From contig NC_020541.1 in NCBI RefSeq assembly GCF_000230695.2, positions 1,550,001 to 1,614,000 of the forward strand: a DNA stretch of 64,000 bases, written 5' to 3'. Both the position numbers and the translations under genes were made by a program. This DNA comes from Rhodanobacter denitrificans. GTDB lineage: Bacteria > Pseudomonadota > Gammaproteobacteria > Xanthomonadales > Rhodanobacteraceae. Positions 44,441 to 55,292 of the stretch are shown one piece after another. Position 1 is the stretch's first letter. Every line of letters begins with the position of its first letter. The notes beneath the pieces were generated by a model. The model saw only the letters and a list, made by a program, of their open reading frames with translations, was not told the DNA's origin and did no database searches.

Positions 44441-46776
44441 GCGCGCAGCCGACCCAGACCGCGCCGAACCTGGTCAACATCGAGGTCGACGGCAAGCCGA
44501 TCCAGGTGCCCAAGGGCTCGATGATCATCGAGGCCACCGACAAGGCCGGCATCCCGATCCCGCGTTTCTGCTACCACCGCAAGCTGCCGATCGCGGCGAG
44601 CTGCCGGCAGTGCCTGGTCGAGGTGGAGATGGGCGGGCGCCCGATGCCCAAGCCGCAGCCGGCCTGCGCCACGCCGGTGGCCGAAGGCATGAAGGTGCTC
44701 ACCCGTTCGGACAAGGCGCTGCACGCGCAGCGCAACGTGATGGAGTTCCTGCTCATCAACCACCCGATGGACTGCCCGGTCTGCGACCAGGGCGGCGAGT
44801 GCGAGCTGCAGGACATGGCGCTGGGCTACGGCCGCAGCGTGTCGCGCTTCACCGAGCGCAAGCGCACCATCGCCGACGAGGACATCGGCCCGCTGGTGGC
44901 CACCGAGATGACGCGCTGCATCCACTGCACGCGCTGCGTGCGCTTCATCAGCGAGATCGCCGGCACCTACGAATTCGGCAGCATGGATCGCGGCGACCGC
45001 CACGTGATCGGCACGTACATCGGCAAGAACGTCGAGAGCGAGCTGTCCGGCAACATCATCGATGTCTGCCCGGTGGGGGCGCTCACCAACAAGCCGTTCC
45101 AGTTCAAGGCGCGCGCGTGGGAGCTGATCGCCAAGCCGTCGATCGCCTGGCACGACGCCCTGGGCTCGAACCTGTGGTTGCACACCCGCCGCGGCGAAGT
45201 GTTGCGCACGGTGCCGCGCGACAACGAGGCGGTCAACGAGTGCTGGCTGTCCGACCGCGACCGCTACAGCCACCAGGGCATGTACGCCGCCGACCGCATC
45301 GGCGCGCCGGAAGTGAAGCGCAACGGCCAGTGGCAGGCAACCAGCTGGGAAGATGCCCTGGAATGCGCCGGCGCGGCCCTGAAGAAGGCGCCCGGCAGCG
45401 AACTGGGCATCCTGCTGCATCCGGCCACCTCGAACGAAGAGGGCGACCTGCTGATGCGAATGGCCCGCGGCCTGGGCAGCGCGCACGTCGACCACCGCCT
45501 GCGCCAGCTCGATTTCGCCGACAACGCCGTGGCGCAGCCGTTCGCGCTGCCGGTGGCGGAGGTCGAACAGGTCCGGGCCGCCTTGCTGGTCGGCTGCGAC
45601 TTGCGCTACGAGATGCCGCTGCTGAATCACCGCCTGCACCAGGCGGCCAAGAAGGGCGCGAAGATCTACGCGGTCAACCCGGCGCATTTCGATTTCAACT
45701 ACGCACTGGCCGGTGAGGCCGTCGTGGCGCCGCAGGCGCTGGTCAACGCATTGCTGGCGCTGGCCAAGGCTGCCGTGGCTGCCGGCGCAAATGCGCCGGC
45801 AGCACTGGCCGATGCCATCAGTGCCGCGCGGAGCGACGAAGGCAATGACGCTGCGATCGCCGCGCTGAAGCAGGCGGTGTCGGCGCAGGGCAGGGCCGTG
45901 GTGATCCTCGGCGAGGCCGCGGCGACCCATCCGCAGGCGTCCTGGCTGCGTGCAATCGCCCGGTTCATCGCCGACGCCACCGGTGCCGGCTACGACGAAT
46001 TGCCGGTCGGCGCGAATGCCGTCGGTCTGGCGCGGCTCGGCGTGGTACCGGGCAACGGCGGGCTGGATGCGCAGGCGATGCTGGCGCAGCCGCGCAAGAG
46101 CTACCTGCTGTACGGCGTCGAGCCGCCGCACGATTTCGCCGACGGCAACGCCGCGCTGAAGGCGCTGCATGGCGCGGACCAGGTGGTGGCATTCAGCGCC
46201 TACGCCAGCGCCGCGTTGCGCGAGGTGGCCGACGTGATCCTGCCGATCGCGCTGCTGCCGGAGATTGACGCGACCCTGGTCAACGTCGACGGACTGGCCC
46301 AGGGTGTGGCCGCCGGGGCGAAGGCACCGGGCCAGGCGCGGCCGGGTTGGAAGGTATTGCGCGCGCTGGGTGGCGCCCTGCAACTGGCCGGTTTCGAGTT
46401 CGACGACCTCGCCGGCCTGCGCGACGGCATCGCCGACCGTGCCGCGGCGCCGCGCAGCGGCCTGGCCGCACGTGCTTCCGCCGGCGGCATCACCCGTCTG
46501 GCCACCTGGCCGATCTACCGTAGCGATGCGGTGCTGCGCCGGGCCACGGCGCTGAACGCACATCCGCTCAACCGTGCCCCGGCGGTACGCCTGAACGGGG
46601 ATGAGGCGCGGCGGCTGGGTCTCGACTCCGATGGCCCGGTACGCGTAGCGGATGTGCAGTTGCCGCTGGTGATCGATGCGGCGGTGCCCGACGGCACGGC
46701 ATGGATCGAGGCTGCGCAGGATCTCACCGCCACGCTGCCGCCGTACGGCGCGTCCATCACCCTGAGCAAGGCTTAA
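44437..46776 (+). CDS. nuoG: NADH-quinone oxidoreductase subunit G
   Basis: NuoG (779 residues) carries several iron-sulfur clusters. The N-terminal 2Fe-2S ligands are in [21 protein letters not shown] split over about residues 45-60, then [18 protein letters not shown] (N4/N5 region), [12 protein letters not shown] and [12 protein letters not shown]. The C-terminal 500 residues are the molybdopterin-oxidoreductase-like domain, which has no cofactor in complex I. The last 350 residues are more Ala-rich and less conserved. It is followed by nuoH after 5 bp. Confidence 0.95.
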
Positions 46777-46781
46777 AGCAG

Positions 46782-47810
46782 ATGCTTGATCAACTCATCC
46801 ATCAGCTCGTCGTGCCGATCCTGTACATCCTGGCGATCGTGCTGCCACTGGTGCTGGCGGTGGCGATGTTCGTGTACTGGGAGCGCAAGGTTCTCGGCTG
46901 GATGCACGTGCGCATGGGGCCGAACAAGATCGGCCCGTTCGGCCTGCTGCAGGCCTTCGCCGACGTGGTCAAACTGCTGATCAAGGAAGTGATCCTGCCG
47001 ACCAAGGCGAATCGCTTCCTGTACTACACCGCGCCGATGATCGCGCTGATCCCCGCGCTGGCGGTGTGGGCGGTGGTGCCGTTCAGCAGCACGATGGTGC
47101 TGTCCAACGCCAACGCCGGCGTGCTGTACCTGCTGGCGATGACCTCGATGGGCGTGTACGGCATCATCATCGCCGGCTGGGCATCCAACTCGCGCTATGC
47201 GCTGCTCGGTGCGATGCGTTCGGCGGCGCAGGTGATCTCCTACGAGCTGGCGATGGGCCTGTGTCTGGTCTGCGTGCTGGTGCTGGCCGGTTCGCTGAAC
47301 CTCAGCGCGATCGTCAATGCGCAGGCCGGCAGCAAGGGCGTCCTCGACTGGTTCTGGCTGCCGCTGCTGCCGGTGTTCGTGGTGTATTTCATCTCCGGCG
47401 TGGCCGAGACCAACCGCGCGCCGTTCGACGTGGCCGAAGGCGAATCGGAAATCGTCGCCGGCTTCCACGTGGAATATTCCGGCTCGGCCTTCGCGCTGTT
47501 CTTCCTGGCCGAATACGCCAACATGATCCTGCTCAGCTTCTTGGCCGCGGTGCTGTTCATGGGCGGCTGGCTGTCGCCGTTCCCGGCCTCGTGGGGCTTC
47601 CTCGGGCAGGGCGGTTTCCCCTGGCTGCTGCTCAAGGCGTTCCTGCTCTCGTTCATGTTCCTGTGGTTCCGCGCCACCTTCCCGCGCTACCGCTATGACC
47701 AGATCATGCGGCTGGGCTGGAAGGTGTTCATCCCCATCGCCATCGCATGGGTTTTCGTGGCTGGCTGCCTGAAATACTGGGGTCTGGTCAGCATCGGCAC
47801 GGGGGCATAA
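46782..47810 (+). CDS. nuoH: NADH-quinone oxidoreductase subunit H
   Basis: NuoH (342 residues) has eight or nine membrane helices and lines the quinone channel. Conserved loops are [57 protein letters not shown] and [20 protein letters not shown]. The ATG at 46782 was chosen; residues upstream in this frame belong to the nuoG coding region. Confidence 0.96.
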   Translation: MLDQLIHQLVVPILYILAIVLPLVLAVAMFVYWERKVLGWMHVRMGPNKIGPFGLLQAFADVVKLLIKEVILPTKANRFLYYTAPMIALIPALAVWAVVPFSSTMVLSNANAGVLYLLAMTSMGVYGIIIAGWASNSRYALLGAMRSAAQVISYELAMGLCLVCVLVLAGSLNLSAIVNAQAGSKGVLDWFWLPLLPVFVVYFISGVAETNRAPFDVAEGESEIVAGFHVEYSGSAFALFFLAEYANMILLSFLAAVLFMGGWLSPFPASWGFLGQGGFPWLLLKAFLLSFMFLWFRATFPRYRYDQIMRLGWKVFIPIAIAWVFVAGCLKYWGLVSIGTGA

Positions 47811-47813
47811 GCC

Positions 47814-48305
47814 ATGAATCGCGTTACCGGTTATTTCAAGAGTCTGCTGCTGGTCGAGCTGTTCCAGGGCATGGGCGTGACCCTGCGCTACCTGTTCAAG
47901 CCGAAGTACACGATGCGCTACCCGATGGAGCACATCCCCAAGTCGAACCGCTTCCGCGGCCTGCACGCGCTGCGCCGCTATGCGAACGGCGAGGAGCGCT
48001 GCATCGCCTGCAAGCTGTGCGAGGCGGTGTGTCCGGCATTGGCGATCACGATCGACTCGGCGCCGCGCGAGAGCGACGGCCAGCGCCGCACCACCCGTTA
48101 CGAGATCGACCTGTTCAAGTGCATCTTCTGCGGTTTCTGCGAGGAGAGCTGCCCGGTCGATTCGATCGTCGAGACGTCGATCCACGAATATCACTTCGAG
48201 AATCGCGGCGAGAACGTGGTGGACAAGCAGAAGCTGCTCGCCATCGGTGATCGCTTCGAACAGCAGATCGCCGCCGACCGCGCGCAAGACGCGGCGTACC
48301 GCTGA
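47814..48305 (+). CDS. nuoI: NADH-quinone oxidoreductase subunit I
   Basis: NuoI (163 residues) holds two 4Fe-4S clusters (N6a and N6b). The ferredoxin motifs are [18 protein letters not shown] and [17 protein letters not shown], separated by a basic segment. It connects the NADH module to NuoB. It starts 3 bases after nuoH. Confidence 0.97.
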   Translation: MNRVTGYFKSLLLVELFQGMGVTLRYLFKPKYTMRYPMEHIPKSNRFRGLHALRRYANGEERCIACKLCEAVCPALAITIDSAPRESDGQRRTTRYEIDLFKCIFCGFCEESCPVDSIVETSIHEYHFENRGENVVDKQKLLAIGDRFEQQIAADRAQDAAYR

Positions 48306-48313
48306 GGCCAACG

Positions 48314-48958
48314 ATGAATCCCCAACTGCTCCAACTCGTCTGTTTCTATGCCTTCGGCTTCGTCACCGTCGCCGCCGCGCTGTCGGTGATCACGCTGAAG
48401 AACTCCGTGCATGCGGTGCTGGCGCTGGTGCTCACCTTCTTCAGCGCCGCCTGCCTGTGGCTGCTGCTCGAAGCCGAGTTCCTCGCGCTGGCATTGGTGG
48501 TGGTCTACGTCGGCGCGGTGATGGTGCTGTTCCTGTTCGTGGTGATGATGCTCGACATCGACCAGGAAAAAATGCGCGAGGGCTTCGTGAAGTTCCTGCC
48601 GGTCGGCCTGATCGTGGCCGCCGTGATGCTGCTGGAGATGCTCGGCCTGATCGGCGTGCGTGCGATGCAGACGCACGTGATGGGTGCCGATCCCGCCATC
48701 GCCGCGGGCATGTCCAACACCGCGTGGCTGGGCCATGCGCTGTATACGACGTACCTGCTGCCGTTCGAGATCGCCGCGCTGATCCTTACCGTGGGCATCG
48801 TGGCGGCGGTCGCGCTGACCCTGCGCGAGCGCCGCGCCGCGCGCTACGAATCGGCCAGCCAGCAGGTCAAGGTCAACCCGCGCGACCGCGTGCGCATCGT
48901 GAAGATGGCTGCGGTCCGTCCCGGTGAACCGGCCGCACCACAGGAGCCGCAGCCATGA
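48314..48958 (+). CDS. nuoJ: NADH-quinone oxidoreductase subunit J
   Basis: NuoJ (214 residues) is a five-helix membrane subunit. The conserved third helix is [20 protein letters not shown]. The C-terminal 40 residues ([20 protein letters not shown] onward) are hydrophilic. It overlaps nuoK by 4 bases. Confidence 0.95.
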   Translation: MNPQLLQLVCFYAFGFVTVAAALSVITLKNSVHAVLALVLTFFSAACLWLLLEAEFLALALVVVYVGAVMVLFLFVVMMLDIDQEKMREGFVKFLPVGLIVAAVMLLEMLGLIGVRAMQTHVMGADPAIAAGMSNTAWLGHALYTTYLLPFEIAALILTVGIVAAVALTLRERRAARYESASQQVKVNPRDRVRIVKMAAVRPGEPAAPQEPQP

Positions 48959-49260
48959 TTTCGCTCGCGCACTACATCGTGCTCGGCGCGGTGCTGTTCT
49001 GCATCGCCGTCGCCGGCCTGTTCATCAATCGCAAGAACGTGATCGTGCTGCTGATGTCGATCGAGCTGATGCTGCTCGCCGTGAACATGAACTTCGTGGC
49101 GTTCTCGCGCTTCCTCGGCGACGTCTCCGGGCAGGTGTTCGTGTTCTTCATCCTCACCGTGGCCGCGGCGGAAGCCGCCATCGGCCTGGCGATCCTGGTG
49201 CTGCTGTTCCGTACGCGCAGCACCATCAACATCGCCGACATCGACAGCATGAAGGGCTGA
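48955..49260 (+). CDS. nuoK: NADH-quinone oxidoreductase subunit K
   Basis: NuoK (101 residues) is the MnhC-like three-helix subunit. Two proton-channel glutamates are expected in [17 protein letters not shown] and [17 protein letters not shown], and both are present. It ends 4 bases before nuoL. Confidence 0.96.
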   Translation: MISLAHYIVLGAVLFCIAVAGLFINRKNVIVLLMSIELMLLAVNMNFVAFSRFLGDVSGQVFVFFILTVAAAEAAIGLAILVLLFRTRSTINIADIDSMKG

Positions 49261-49264
49261 TCAC

Positions 49265-51310
49265 ATGGGTCTCTCCACCTCCATCCTGCTGACGATCGCA
49301 CTGGCGCCGCTGGTCGGCTGCGTGCTGGCCGGCTTCCTGGGCAGGTTCCTCGGCCGCGCCGGTTCGCACAGCGTCACCATCCTCGGTGTGGCCGTATCGT
49401 GCGTGCTGTCGTTCTACGTGCTGTACCAGCTCACCATGGGCGGTGCGGCCGAATACAACCAGAACATCTACACCTGGTTCCAAATCGGCCCGTTCAACGC
49501 CAGCGTCGGCTTCATGGTCGACCGGCTGACCGCGCTGATGCTGGTGGTGGTGAGCTTCGTGTCGCTGCTGGTGCACGTCTACACCATCGGCTACATGGCC
49601 GACGACGACGGCTACACGCGCTTCTTCAGCTACATCTCGCTATTCACCTTCTCGATGTTCATGCTGGTCATGAGCAACAACTTCATGCAGCTGTTCTTCG
49701 GCTGGGAAGCGGTGGGCCTGGTGTCGTACCTGCTGATCGGCTTCTGGTACAAGCGGCCGACCGCGATCTTCGCCAACCTGAAGGCGTTCCTGGTCAACCG
49801 CGTGGGCGACTTCGGCTTCCTGCTCGGCATCGCGGCGGTGCTGTATTTCGTCGGCACGCTGGACTACGCCACGGCGTTCGCCGCGGCCCCCGGCCTGGTC
49901 GGCAAGACCCTGCAGATCACCGCGAACACGCAGTGGGACGCGGCCACGGTGATCTGCATCTGCCTGTTCGTCGGCGCGATGGGCAAGTCGGCGCAGGTGC
50001 CGCTGCACGTGTGGCTGCCCGACTCGATGGAGGGCCCGACCCCGATCTCCGCGCTGATCCATGCGGCGACCATGGTCACCGCCGGCATCTTCATGGTGGC
50101 GCGCATGTCGCCGCTGTTCGAGATGTCGTCCACGGCGCTGAGCTTCGTGCTGGTGATCGGCGCCACTACCGCGCTGTTCACCGGCTTGATTGGCATAGTC
50201 CAAAATGACATCAAGCGGGTGATCGCCTACTCCACGCTGTCGCAGCTGGGCTACATGACGGTGGCGCTGGGCGTGTCGATGTATTCGGGCGCGGTGTTCC
50301 ACCTGATGACCCACGCGTTCTTCAAGGCGCTGCTGTTCCTCGGCGCCGGCTCGGTGATCATCGCGATGCACCACGAGCAGGACATGCGTTACATGGGCGG
50401 CCTGCGCAAGTACATGCCGATCACCTGGATCACCATGTGGATCGGCTCGCTGGCGCTGGTGGCGGTGCCGTTCACCTCCGGCTTCTACTCGAAGGACGCG
50501 ATCATCGAGGCGGTTGGCCTGTCGCACCGCTGGGGCGCGCACTATGCCTACTTCTGCGTGATGGCCGGTGTGCTGGTGACAGGGCTGTACACGTTCCGCC
50601 AGATGTACCTCACGTTCCACGGCAAGGAGCGTTTCACCGTGGTCGAGCCGCATGGCCACGGCCATCACGACGGCCATGACGACCATGGCCATCACGAGCC
50701 AGGTGTGCTGGTGCATGCGCCGAAGGAATCGCCGTGGGTGGTGACGCTCCCGCTGGTGCTGCTGGCGATTCCGTCGCTGCTGGTCGGCTTCTTCACGGTC
50801 GGGCCGACGCTGTTCGGCCGCTGGTTCGGTGGCGCGATCCATGTGGAAGAGGCCAATGACGTGCTGGCCGAACTCGGTCACGAGTTCCACGGTGCGGCGG
50901 TGATGGCGCTGCACGGGTTCACCCAGTTGCCGTTCCTGCTGGTGCTCGTCGCGTTCGCGACCACCACCTACATCTACCTGTTCAACCCGGCGCTGGCCGG
51001 CCGGATCAAGTCCGCGCTGAAGCCGCTGTGGACGGTGCTCGATCGCAAGTACTGGGTCGACGACGTGTACTTCGCGCTGTTCGCCCGTGGCGGCGTGCTG
51101 CTGGGCCGCGGCTTCTGGAAGGCCAGTGAGACGGCGGTGATCGATGGCGCAATGGTCAACGGCTCGGTGAATCTGGTGCATCGCGTCGCCGCCACGATGC
51201 GCCGCCTGCAGTCGGGCTACCTCTACCACTACGCCTTCGCGATGATCCTCGGCCTGATCCTGCTGCTTGGCGGGTACTGGCTCATCGGTTCCGGGCCGGT
51301 CGGGCCATAA
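49265..51310 (+). CDS. nuoL: NADH-quinone oxidoreductase subunit L
   Basis: NuoL (681 residues) is the distal antiporter-like proton pump with the long lateral helix. Signatures are FFGWEAVGLVSYLLIGFWY (key Glu), MGKSAQVPLHVWLPDSMEGP (key Lys), SALIHAATMVTAGIFM and VIAYSTLSQLGYM. A His-rich loop with eight histidines lies at residues 463-477, between helices near the cytoplasmic C-terminal part; such loops occur in some NuoL proteins but not in E. coli. nuoM follows after 13 bp. Confidence 0.96.
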   Translation: MGLSTSILLTIALAPLVGCVLAGFLGRFLGRAGSHSVTILGVAVSCVLSFYVLYQLTMGGAAEYNQNIYTWFQIGPFNASVGFMVDRLTALMLVVVSFVSLLVHVYTIGYMADDDGYTRFFSYISLFTFSMFMLVMSNNFMQLFFGWEAVGLVSYLLIGFWYKRPTAIFANLKAFLVNRVGDFGFLLGIAAVLYFVGTLDYATAFAAAPGLVGKTLQITANTQWDAATVICICLFVGAMGKSAQVPLHVWLPDSMEGPTPISALIHAATMVTAGIFMVARMSPLFEMSSTALSFVLVIGATTALFTGLIGIVQNDIKRVIAYSTLSQLGYMTVALGVSMYSGAVFHLMTHAFFKALLFLGAGSVIIAMHHEQDMRYMGGLRKYMPITWITMWIGSLALVAVPFTSGFYSKDAIIEAVGLSHRWGAHYAYFCVMAGVLVTGLYTFRQMYLTFHGKERFTVVEPHGHGHHDGHDDHGHHEPGVLVHAPKESPWVVTLPLVLLAIPSLLVGFFTVGPTLFGRWFGGAIHVEEANDVLAELGHEFHGAAVMALHGFTQLPFLLVLVAFATTTYIYLFNPALAGRIKSALKPLWTVLDRKYWVDDVYFALFARGGVLLGRGFWKASETAVIDGAMVNGSVNLVHRVAATMRRLQSGYLYHYAFAMILGLILLLGGYWLIGSGPVGP

Positions 51311-51323
51311 GGGAAACAGATCC

Positions 51324-52832
51324 ATGTTCAATCATTTGCTCAGCCTGCTGATCTGGCTCCCCGTTGCTGGGGCCATCCCGGTGCTGCTTGCCGGCTCGGC
51401 CCGCCCCAGCCTGGCGCGCTGGCTGTCGCTGCTGGTGGCAGTGCTGACCTTCGTGGTCAGCCTGTTCCTGCTGGTGCAGTACAACCCCACCGGCGCCGCG
51501 ATGCAGCTGGTCGAAAGCCACCTGTGGATCGCCTCGTGGGGTGTCCATTACGGCCTGGCGGTGGACGGCATTTCGGTGGCGCTGATCGTGATGACCACCT
51601 TCGTCGGCATCCTGGTGGTCGCCGGTGCGTGGGAAGTCATCCAGGACAAGCCGCACCAGTACATGGCCGCGATGCTGATCCTCGAAGGCCTGCTGATCGG
51701 CGTGTTCTGCGCCACCGATGCGCTGTTGTTCTACGCGCTGTTCGAGGCGATCCTGATCCCGATGTTCATCCTGATCGGCATCTGGGGTGGTCCGCGCCGC
51801 GTCTATGCGACGCTGAAGTTCTTCATCTACACGTTCTTCGGCTCGGTCTTCATGCTGATCGCGCTGCTGTACCTGTACCAGAAGGCGCACACGTTCGACC
51901 TGGCCACGCTGGCCGCGCTGCCACTGACGTTCAAGGAGCAGGCCTGGATCTTCTTCGCGTTCCTGATCGCGTTCGCGATCAAGGTGCCGATGGTGCCGGT
52001 GCACACCTGGTTGCCGGATGCCCACGTCGAGGCGCCGACCGGCGGTTCGGTGGTGCTGGCGGCGGTGATGCTGAAGGTCGGCACCTACGGCATGCTGCGC
52101 TTCATCCTGCCGATCGTGCCGGACGCGGGCGCGCATTTCGCCTGGCTGGTCATCGTGCTGAGTCTGGTTGCGATCGTCTACATCGGCTACGTCGCACTGG
52201 TGCAGGAGGACATGAAGAAACTGGTGGCGTACTCGTCGGTGGCCCACATGGGCTTCGTCACACTCGGCATCTTCATCGCCTTCATGCTGGTGCGCGAGCA
52301 GGGCCATACCGACATGGCGCTGCTCGGCATGCAGGGCGCGATGGTGCAGATGATTTCGCACGGCTTCGTCTCCGGCGCGATGTTCACCTGCATCGGCGTG
52401 ATGTATGACCGCACGCATACGCGCCTGATCAAGGACTACGGCGGCGTGATCAACGTGATGCCATGGTTCGGCTTCTTCTACGTGCTGTTCGCGATGGCCA
52501 ACTGCGGCCTGCCGGGCACCAGCGGTTTCGTGGGCGAGTTCATGGTGATCCTGTCCAGCTTCAGCGCCAGCCCGTGGATCGCGCTGTTCGCCGCGTTCAC
52601 CCTGATCATCGGCGCCGGCTACACGCTGTGGCTGGTCAAGCGCGTGCTGTGGGGCGAGATCGGCAACCAGCACGTGGCCGAGATGAAGGAAATCAACGCA
52701 CGCGAGACGTTCGTGCTGGGCGCCTTTGCCGCCGCCGTGCTGGCGCTGGGTATCTGGCCGCAGCCTCTGGTCCACCTGATGGACGGCTCGGTGGCGCAGC
52801 TGGTGCAGCAGCTTGCCATTCACAAGATCTGA
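51324..52832 (+). CDS. nuoM: NADH-quinone oxidoreductase subunit M
   Basis: NuoM (502 residues) is the second antiporter-like pump with about 14 helices. Key segments are FYALFEAILIPMFILIGIWG (conserved Glu), IKVPMVPVHTWLPDAHVEAP (conserved Lys), LKVGTYGMLRF and LVAYSSVAHMGFVTLGIF. The ATG at 51324 is preceded by GGGAAACAG. It is followed by nuoN after 12 bp. Confidence 0.96.
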   Translation: MFNHLLSLLIWLPVAGAIPVLLAGSARPSLARWLSLLVAVLTFVVSLFLLVQYNPTGAAMQLVESHLWIASWGVHYGLAVDGISVALIVMTTFVGILVVAGAWEVIQDKPHQYMAAMLILEGLLIGVFCATDALLFYALFEAILIPMFILIGIWGGPRRVYATLKFFIYTFFGSVFMLIALLYLYQKAHTFDLATLAALPLTFKEQAWIFFAFLIAFAIKVPMVPVHTWLPDAHVEAPTGGSVVLAAVMLKVGTYGMLRFILPIVPDAGAHFAWLVIVLSLVAIVYIGYVALVQEDMKKLVAYSSVAHMGFVTLGIFIAFMLVREQGHTDMALLGMQGAMVQMISHGFVSGAMFTCIGVMYDRTHTRLIKDYGGVINVMPWFGFFYVLFAMANCGLPGTSGFVGEFMVILSSFSASPWIALFAAFTLIIGAGYTLWLVKRVLWGEIGNQHVAEMKEINARETFVLGAFAAAVLALGIWPQPLVHLMDGSVAQLVQQLAIHKI

Positions 52833-52844
52833 TCGGGACCCAAC

Positions 52845-54299
52845 ATGCCGACTTTCAATGACATCCTGATCCTGCTGCCGGAGTTCTACCTGGTGGCAGC
52901 GGCGTGCCTGTTGCTGTTGCTGGACGCCTTCATGAAGCCCGCGCAGCGCCCGCTGCTGCACTGGATCTCGATCGCCGTGCTGCTGGTGGCGATCTACCTG
53001 GTGGTCGCCGGCCAGCCGCCGCAAACGGTGACCGCGTTCGGCGGCATGTTCGTGCGCGACGACGTGGCCGAGATCCTCAAGGTGTTCGCGCTGGGTACCA
53101 CCGCGATGGTGTTCGTCTACGCGCGCCCGTACCTGATCGACCGCAAGCTGCTTGGCGGCGAGTTCTATACGCTGATGATCTTCGCGGTGATCGGCATCAT
53201 GCTGCTGGTTTCGGCCGGCAACCTGGTGACCGTGTACCTGGGGCTGGAGCTGTTGTCGCTGTCGTCGTACGCGCTGGTCGCGCTGAACCGCGATGCGAAA
53301 CTGCCGCCGGAGGCGGCGATCAAGTACTTCGTGCTGGGTGCGCTGGCCTCGGGCATGCTGCTGTACGGCATGTCGATGGTCTACGGTGCTTCCGGCATGG
53401 GCGGCACGCCGACCCTGGACCTGGCGCAACTGCACGGCGTGATGAGCTACACCACGGCGCCGACCTTGCTGTTGTTCGGCCTGATCTTCATGATCGTCGG
53501 CATCGGTTTCAAGCTGGGCGCCGCACCGTTCCACATGTGGATTCCCGACGTCTACCAGGGAGCGCCCACCCCGGTCACCACCTTCATCGCCTCCGGTTCC
53601 AAACTGGCCGCGTTCGGCATGGCCTATCGCCTGCTCGATGCCGGCATGGGCGACCTGTCGCAGCACTGGCAACTGATGCTGGCGGTGCTGGCGGTCGCTT
53701 CGCTGGCGATCGGCAACCTGGTCGCGATCGTGCAGACCAACCTCAAGCGCATGCTGGCGTATTCGACCATCTCGCACATGGGCTACCTGCTGCTTGGCCT
53801 TTCCGCCGCCGGTCCGGAAGGCTATGCCGCGGCGATGTTCTACGCGATCTGCTACGCGCTGATGGGCGTGGCGGCGTTTGGCGTGATGCTGGCGATGACC
53901 CGTGCGGGTTTCGAGTGCGAGGAGATCGCCGACCTGAAGGGGCTGAACCAGAAATCGCCGTGGATGGCATTCCTGATGCTGCTGGCGATGTTCTCGCTGG
54001 CCGGCGTGCCGCCGCTGTTCGGCTTCTGGGCCAAGGTGCTGGTGCTGGAGGCGGCGATCCACGCGAACATGCTGTGGCTGGCCATCGTCGGTGTCGTGTT
54101 CGCCATCATCGGCCTGTACTACTACCTGTACGTGGTCAAGGTGATGTACTTCGACAAGCCGGAGGAGGGCGGTGCGCTGCAGGCACAGCCGGACCGGCCG
54201 TTGCGCGTGGTGCTGTCGCTGAACGCGCTGTCGCTGCTGGTGCTGGGCCTGTACTGGGGCCCGCTGCTGGGTTGGTGCCGGCGCGCGTTCGGGTTGTGA
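52845..54299 (+). CDS. nuoN: NADH-quinone oxidoreductase subunit N
   Basis: NuoN (484 residues) is the third antiporter-like pump. It shows VTVYLGLELLSLSSYALVAL (key Glu), KYFVLGALASGMLLYGMSM, FKLGAAPFHMWIPDVYQGAP (key Lys region), RMLAYSTISHMGYLLLGL and PWMAFLMLLAMFSLAGVPP. It is the last gene of the operon; no strong terminator was seen before the initiator tRNA promoter. Confidence 0.96.
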   Translation: MPTFNDILILLPEFYLVAAACLLLLLDAFMKPAQRPLLHWISIAVLLVAIYLVVAGQPPQTVTAFGGMFVRDDVAEILKVFALGTTAMVFVYARPYLIDRKLLGGEFYTLMIFAVIGIMLLVSAGNLVTVYLGLELLSLSSYALVALNRDAKLPPEAAIKYFVLGALASGMLLYGMSMVYGASGMGGTPTLDLAQLHGVMSYTTAPTLLLFGLIFMIVGIGFKLGAAPFHMWIPDVYQGAPTPVTTFIASGSKLAAFGMAYRLLDAGMGDLSQHWQLMLAVLAVASLAIGNLVAIVQTNLKRMLAYSTISHMGYLLLGLSAAGPEGYAAAMFYAICYALMGVAAFGVMLAMTRAGFECEEIADLKGLNQKSPWMAFLMLLAMFSLAGVPPLFGFWAKVLVLEAAIHANMLWLAIVGVVFAIIGLYYYLYVVKVMYFDKPEEGGALQAQPDRPLRVVLSLNALSLLVLGLYWGPLLGWCRRAFGL

Positions 54300-54335
54300 A
54301 TTCCGGCCCGGCACCGAAAGCAGCGGATTCGAGGC

Positions 54336-54364
54336 TTGCAAGAAACCGGCCACCCCGGTAAACT
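54336..54364 (+). promoter_or_regulatory. Promoter of the initiator tRNA-rimP-nusA-infB unit
   Basis: TTGCAA (54336-54341) and TAAACT (54359-54364) are separated by 17 bases. The predicted start (about 54371) is 7 bases before the tRNA. Confidence 0.6.
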
Positions 54365-54377
54365 CTTCGGACTCTGA

Positions 54378-54454
54378 TGCGGGGTGGAGCAGTCTGGCAG
54401 CTCGTCGGGCTCATAACCCGAAGGTCGCAGGTTCGAATCCTGCCCCCGCTACCA
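54378..54454 (+). tRNA. metY: Initiator tRNA-Met (CAT)
   Basis: A 77-nt tRNA with anticodon loop CTCATAA. Two initiator features are present: three G-C pairs in the anticodon stem (GTCGGG/CCCGA) and an unpaired first acceptor position (T1 opposite T72). The T arm is GCAGGTTCGAATCCTGC and CCA is encoded. It stands in front of rimP-nusA-infB, as metY does in E. coli. Confidence 0.95.
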
Positions 54455-54472
54455 GATCTTTCTTGGTGCAAG

Positions 54473-54496
54473 AAAGCCTCCTCGTGAGGCTTTTTT
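54473..54496 (+). terminator. Terminator after the initiator tRNA
   Basis: An 8-bp stem (54473-54480 with 54486-54493) closes CTCGT and runs into six T (54491-54496). It lies 18 bases after the tRNA. Downstream genes would need read-through or another promoter. Confidence 0.7.
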
Positions 54497-54590
54497 GTTG
54501 GGCGCAAGGATGCGTCGTGCCGGGTCGCCGCTGGCGGTCACGTGCACCGGAAAGAGCTGCTTGAGGAGGAGGAACATCGGCGAGATAGGG

Positions 54591-54616
54591 AAATGGGCCG
54601 TTGGAGCCCATTTTTT
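54591..54616 (+). terminator. Second terminator-like hairpin before rimP
   Basis: An 8-bp stem (54591-54598 with 54606-54613) around CGTTGGA is followed by six T overlapping its end. It lies 40 bases before the rimP start, a suitable place for attenuation of the nusA operon. Confidence 0.65.
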
Positions 54617-54656
54617 GTTTCTGCTGTTCTGGAAGAGTGATCCGGGAAGGCTACCC

Positions 54657-55190
54657 ATGGATACGCAGGCACTGGCACAACGTTTCAGCGAGGTACTGGT
54701 CGATCTGGGCCTGGAATGCCTCGGCGTGGAGTTCACCCCGTCGCACGGGCAGAGTACCCTGCGCGTCTACCTGGATTTGCTGGACAGGGAAACGGGCGAC
54801 GGCGAACGCCGTGAGGTCGGCATCGAGGATTGCGAGACCGCGAGCCGCGAATTGTCCGCCCTGCTGGACGTGGAGGATCCGATTCCCGGCCACTACGTGC
54901 TGGAAGTTTCCTCGCCGGGCCTGGATCGGCCGCTGTTCAACGCCGCACAGTTTGCGCGGGCGGGCGGGCAGGAAGTGAAGGTGCTGCTGAAGGCGCCGCT
55001 GGAAGGCCGTCGTCGCCTGCGCGGCAAGCTGGTTTCGGCCGAAGGCGGGCGCGTCGTGCTGGAAGCCGAAGGCAAGACGTTCGAATTCGAGCACGCGCTG
55101 GTGGAAAGCGCGCGTGTGGTACCGGACTGGGTGGCGCTCGGTTACGCGCCGCAACCCAAGCGCGGCGGCAAGGCGCCCGGCAAGAAGTGA
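54657..55190 (+). CDS. rimP: Ribosome maturation factor RimP
   Basis: RimP (177 residues) helps assemble the 30S subunit. It has [42 protein letters not shown] and the signature [15 protein letters not shown]. The basic tail ([10 protein letters not shown]) is common. It is longer than E. coli RimP (about 150). The ATG at 54657 is preceded by GGGAAGG. nusA follows after 102 bp. Confidence 0.95.
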   Translation: MDTQALAQRFSEVLVDLGLECLGVEFTPSHGQSTLRVYLDLLDRETGDGERREVGIEDCETASRELSALLDVEDPIPGHYVLEVSSPGLDRPLFNAAQFARAGGQEVKVLLKAPLEGRRRLRGKLVSAEGGRVVLEAEGKTFEFEHALVESARVVPDWVALGYAPQPKRGGKAPGKK

Positions 55191-55292
55191 TCAGTGCGGC
55201 CATCCACGGCCGCGTTCCAAATTTTGCGTTTCGGGACGAACGCAACAATTCAAACATCGGCATCCGGACGGGGTGCCTACGGAGTTGCAGCA

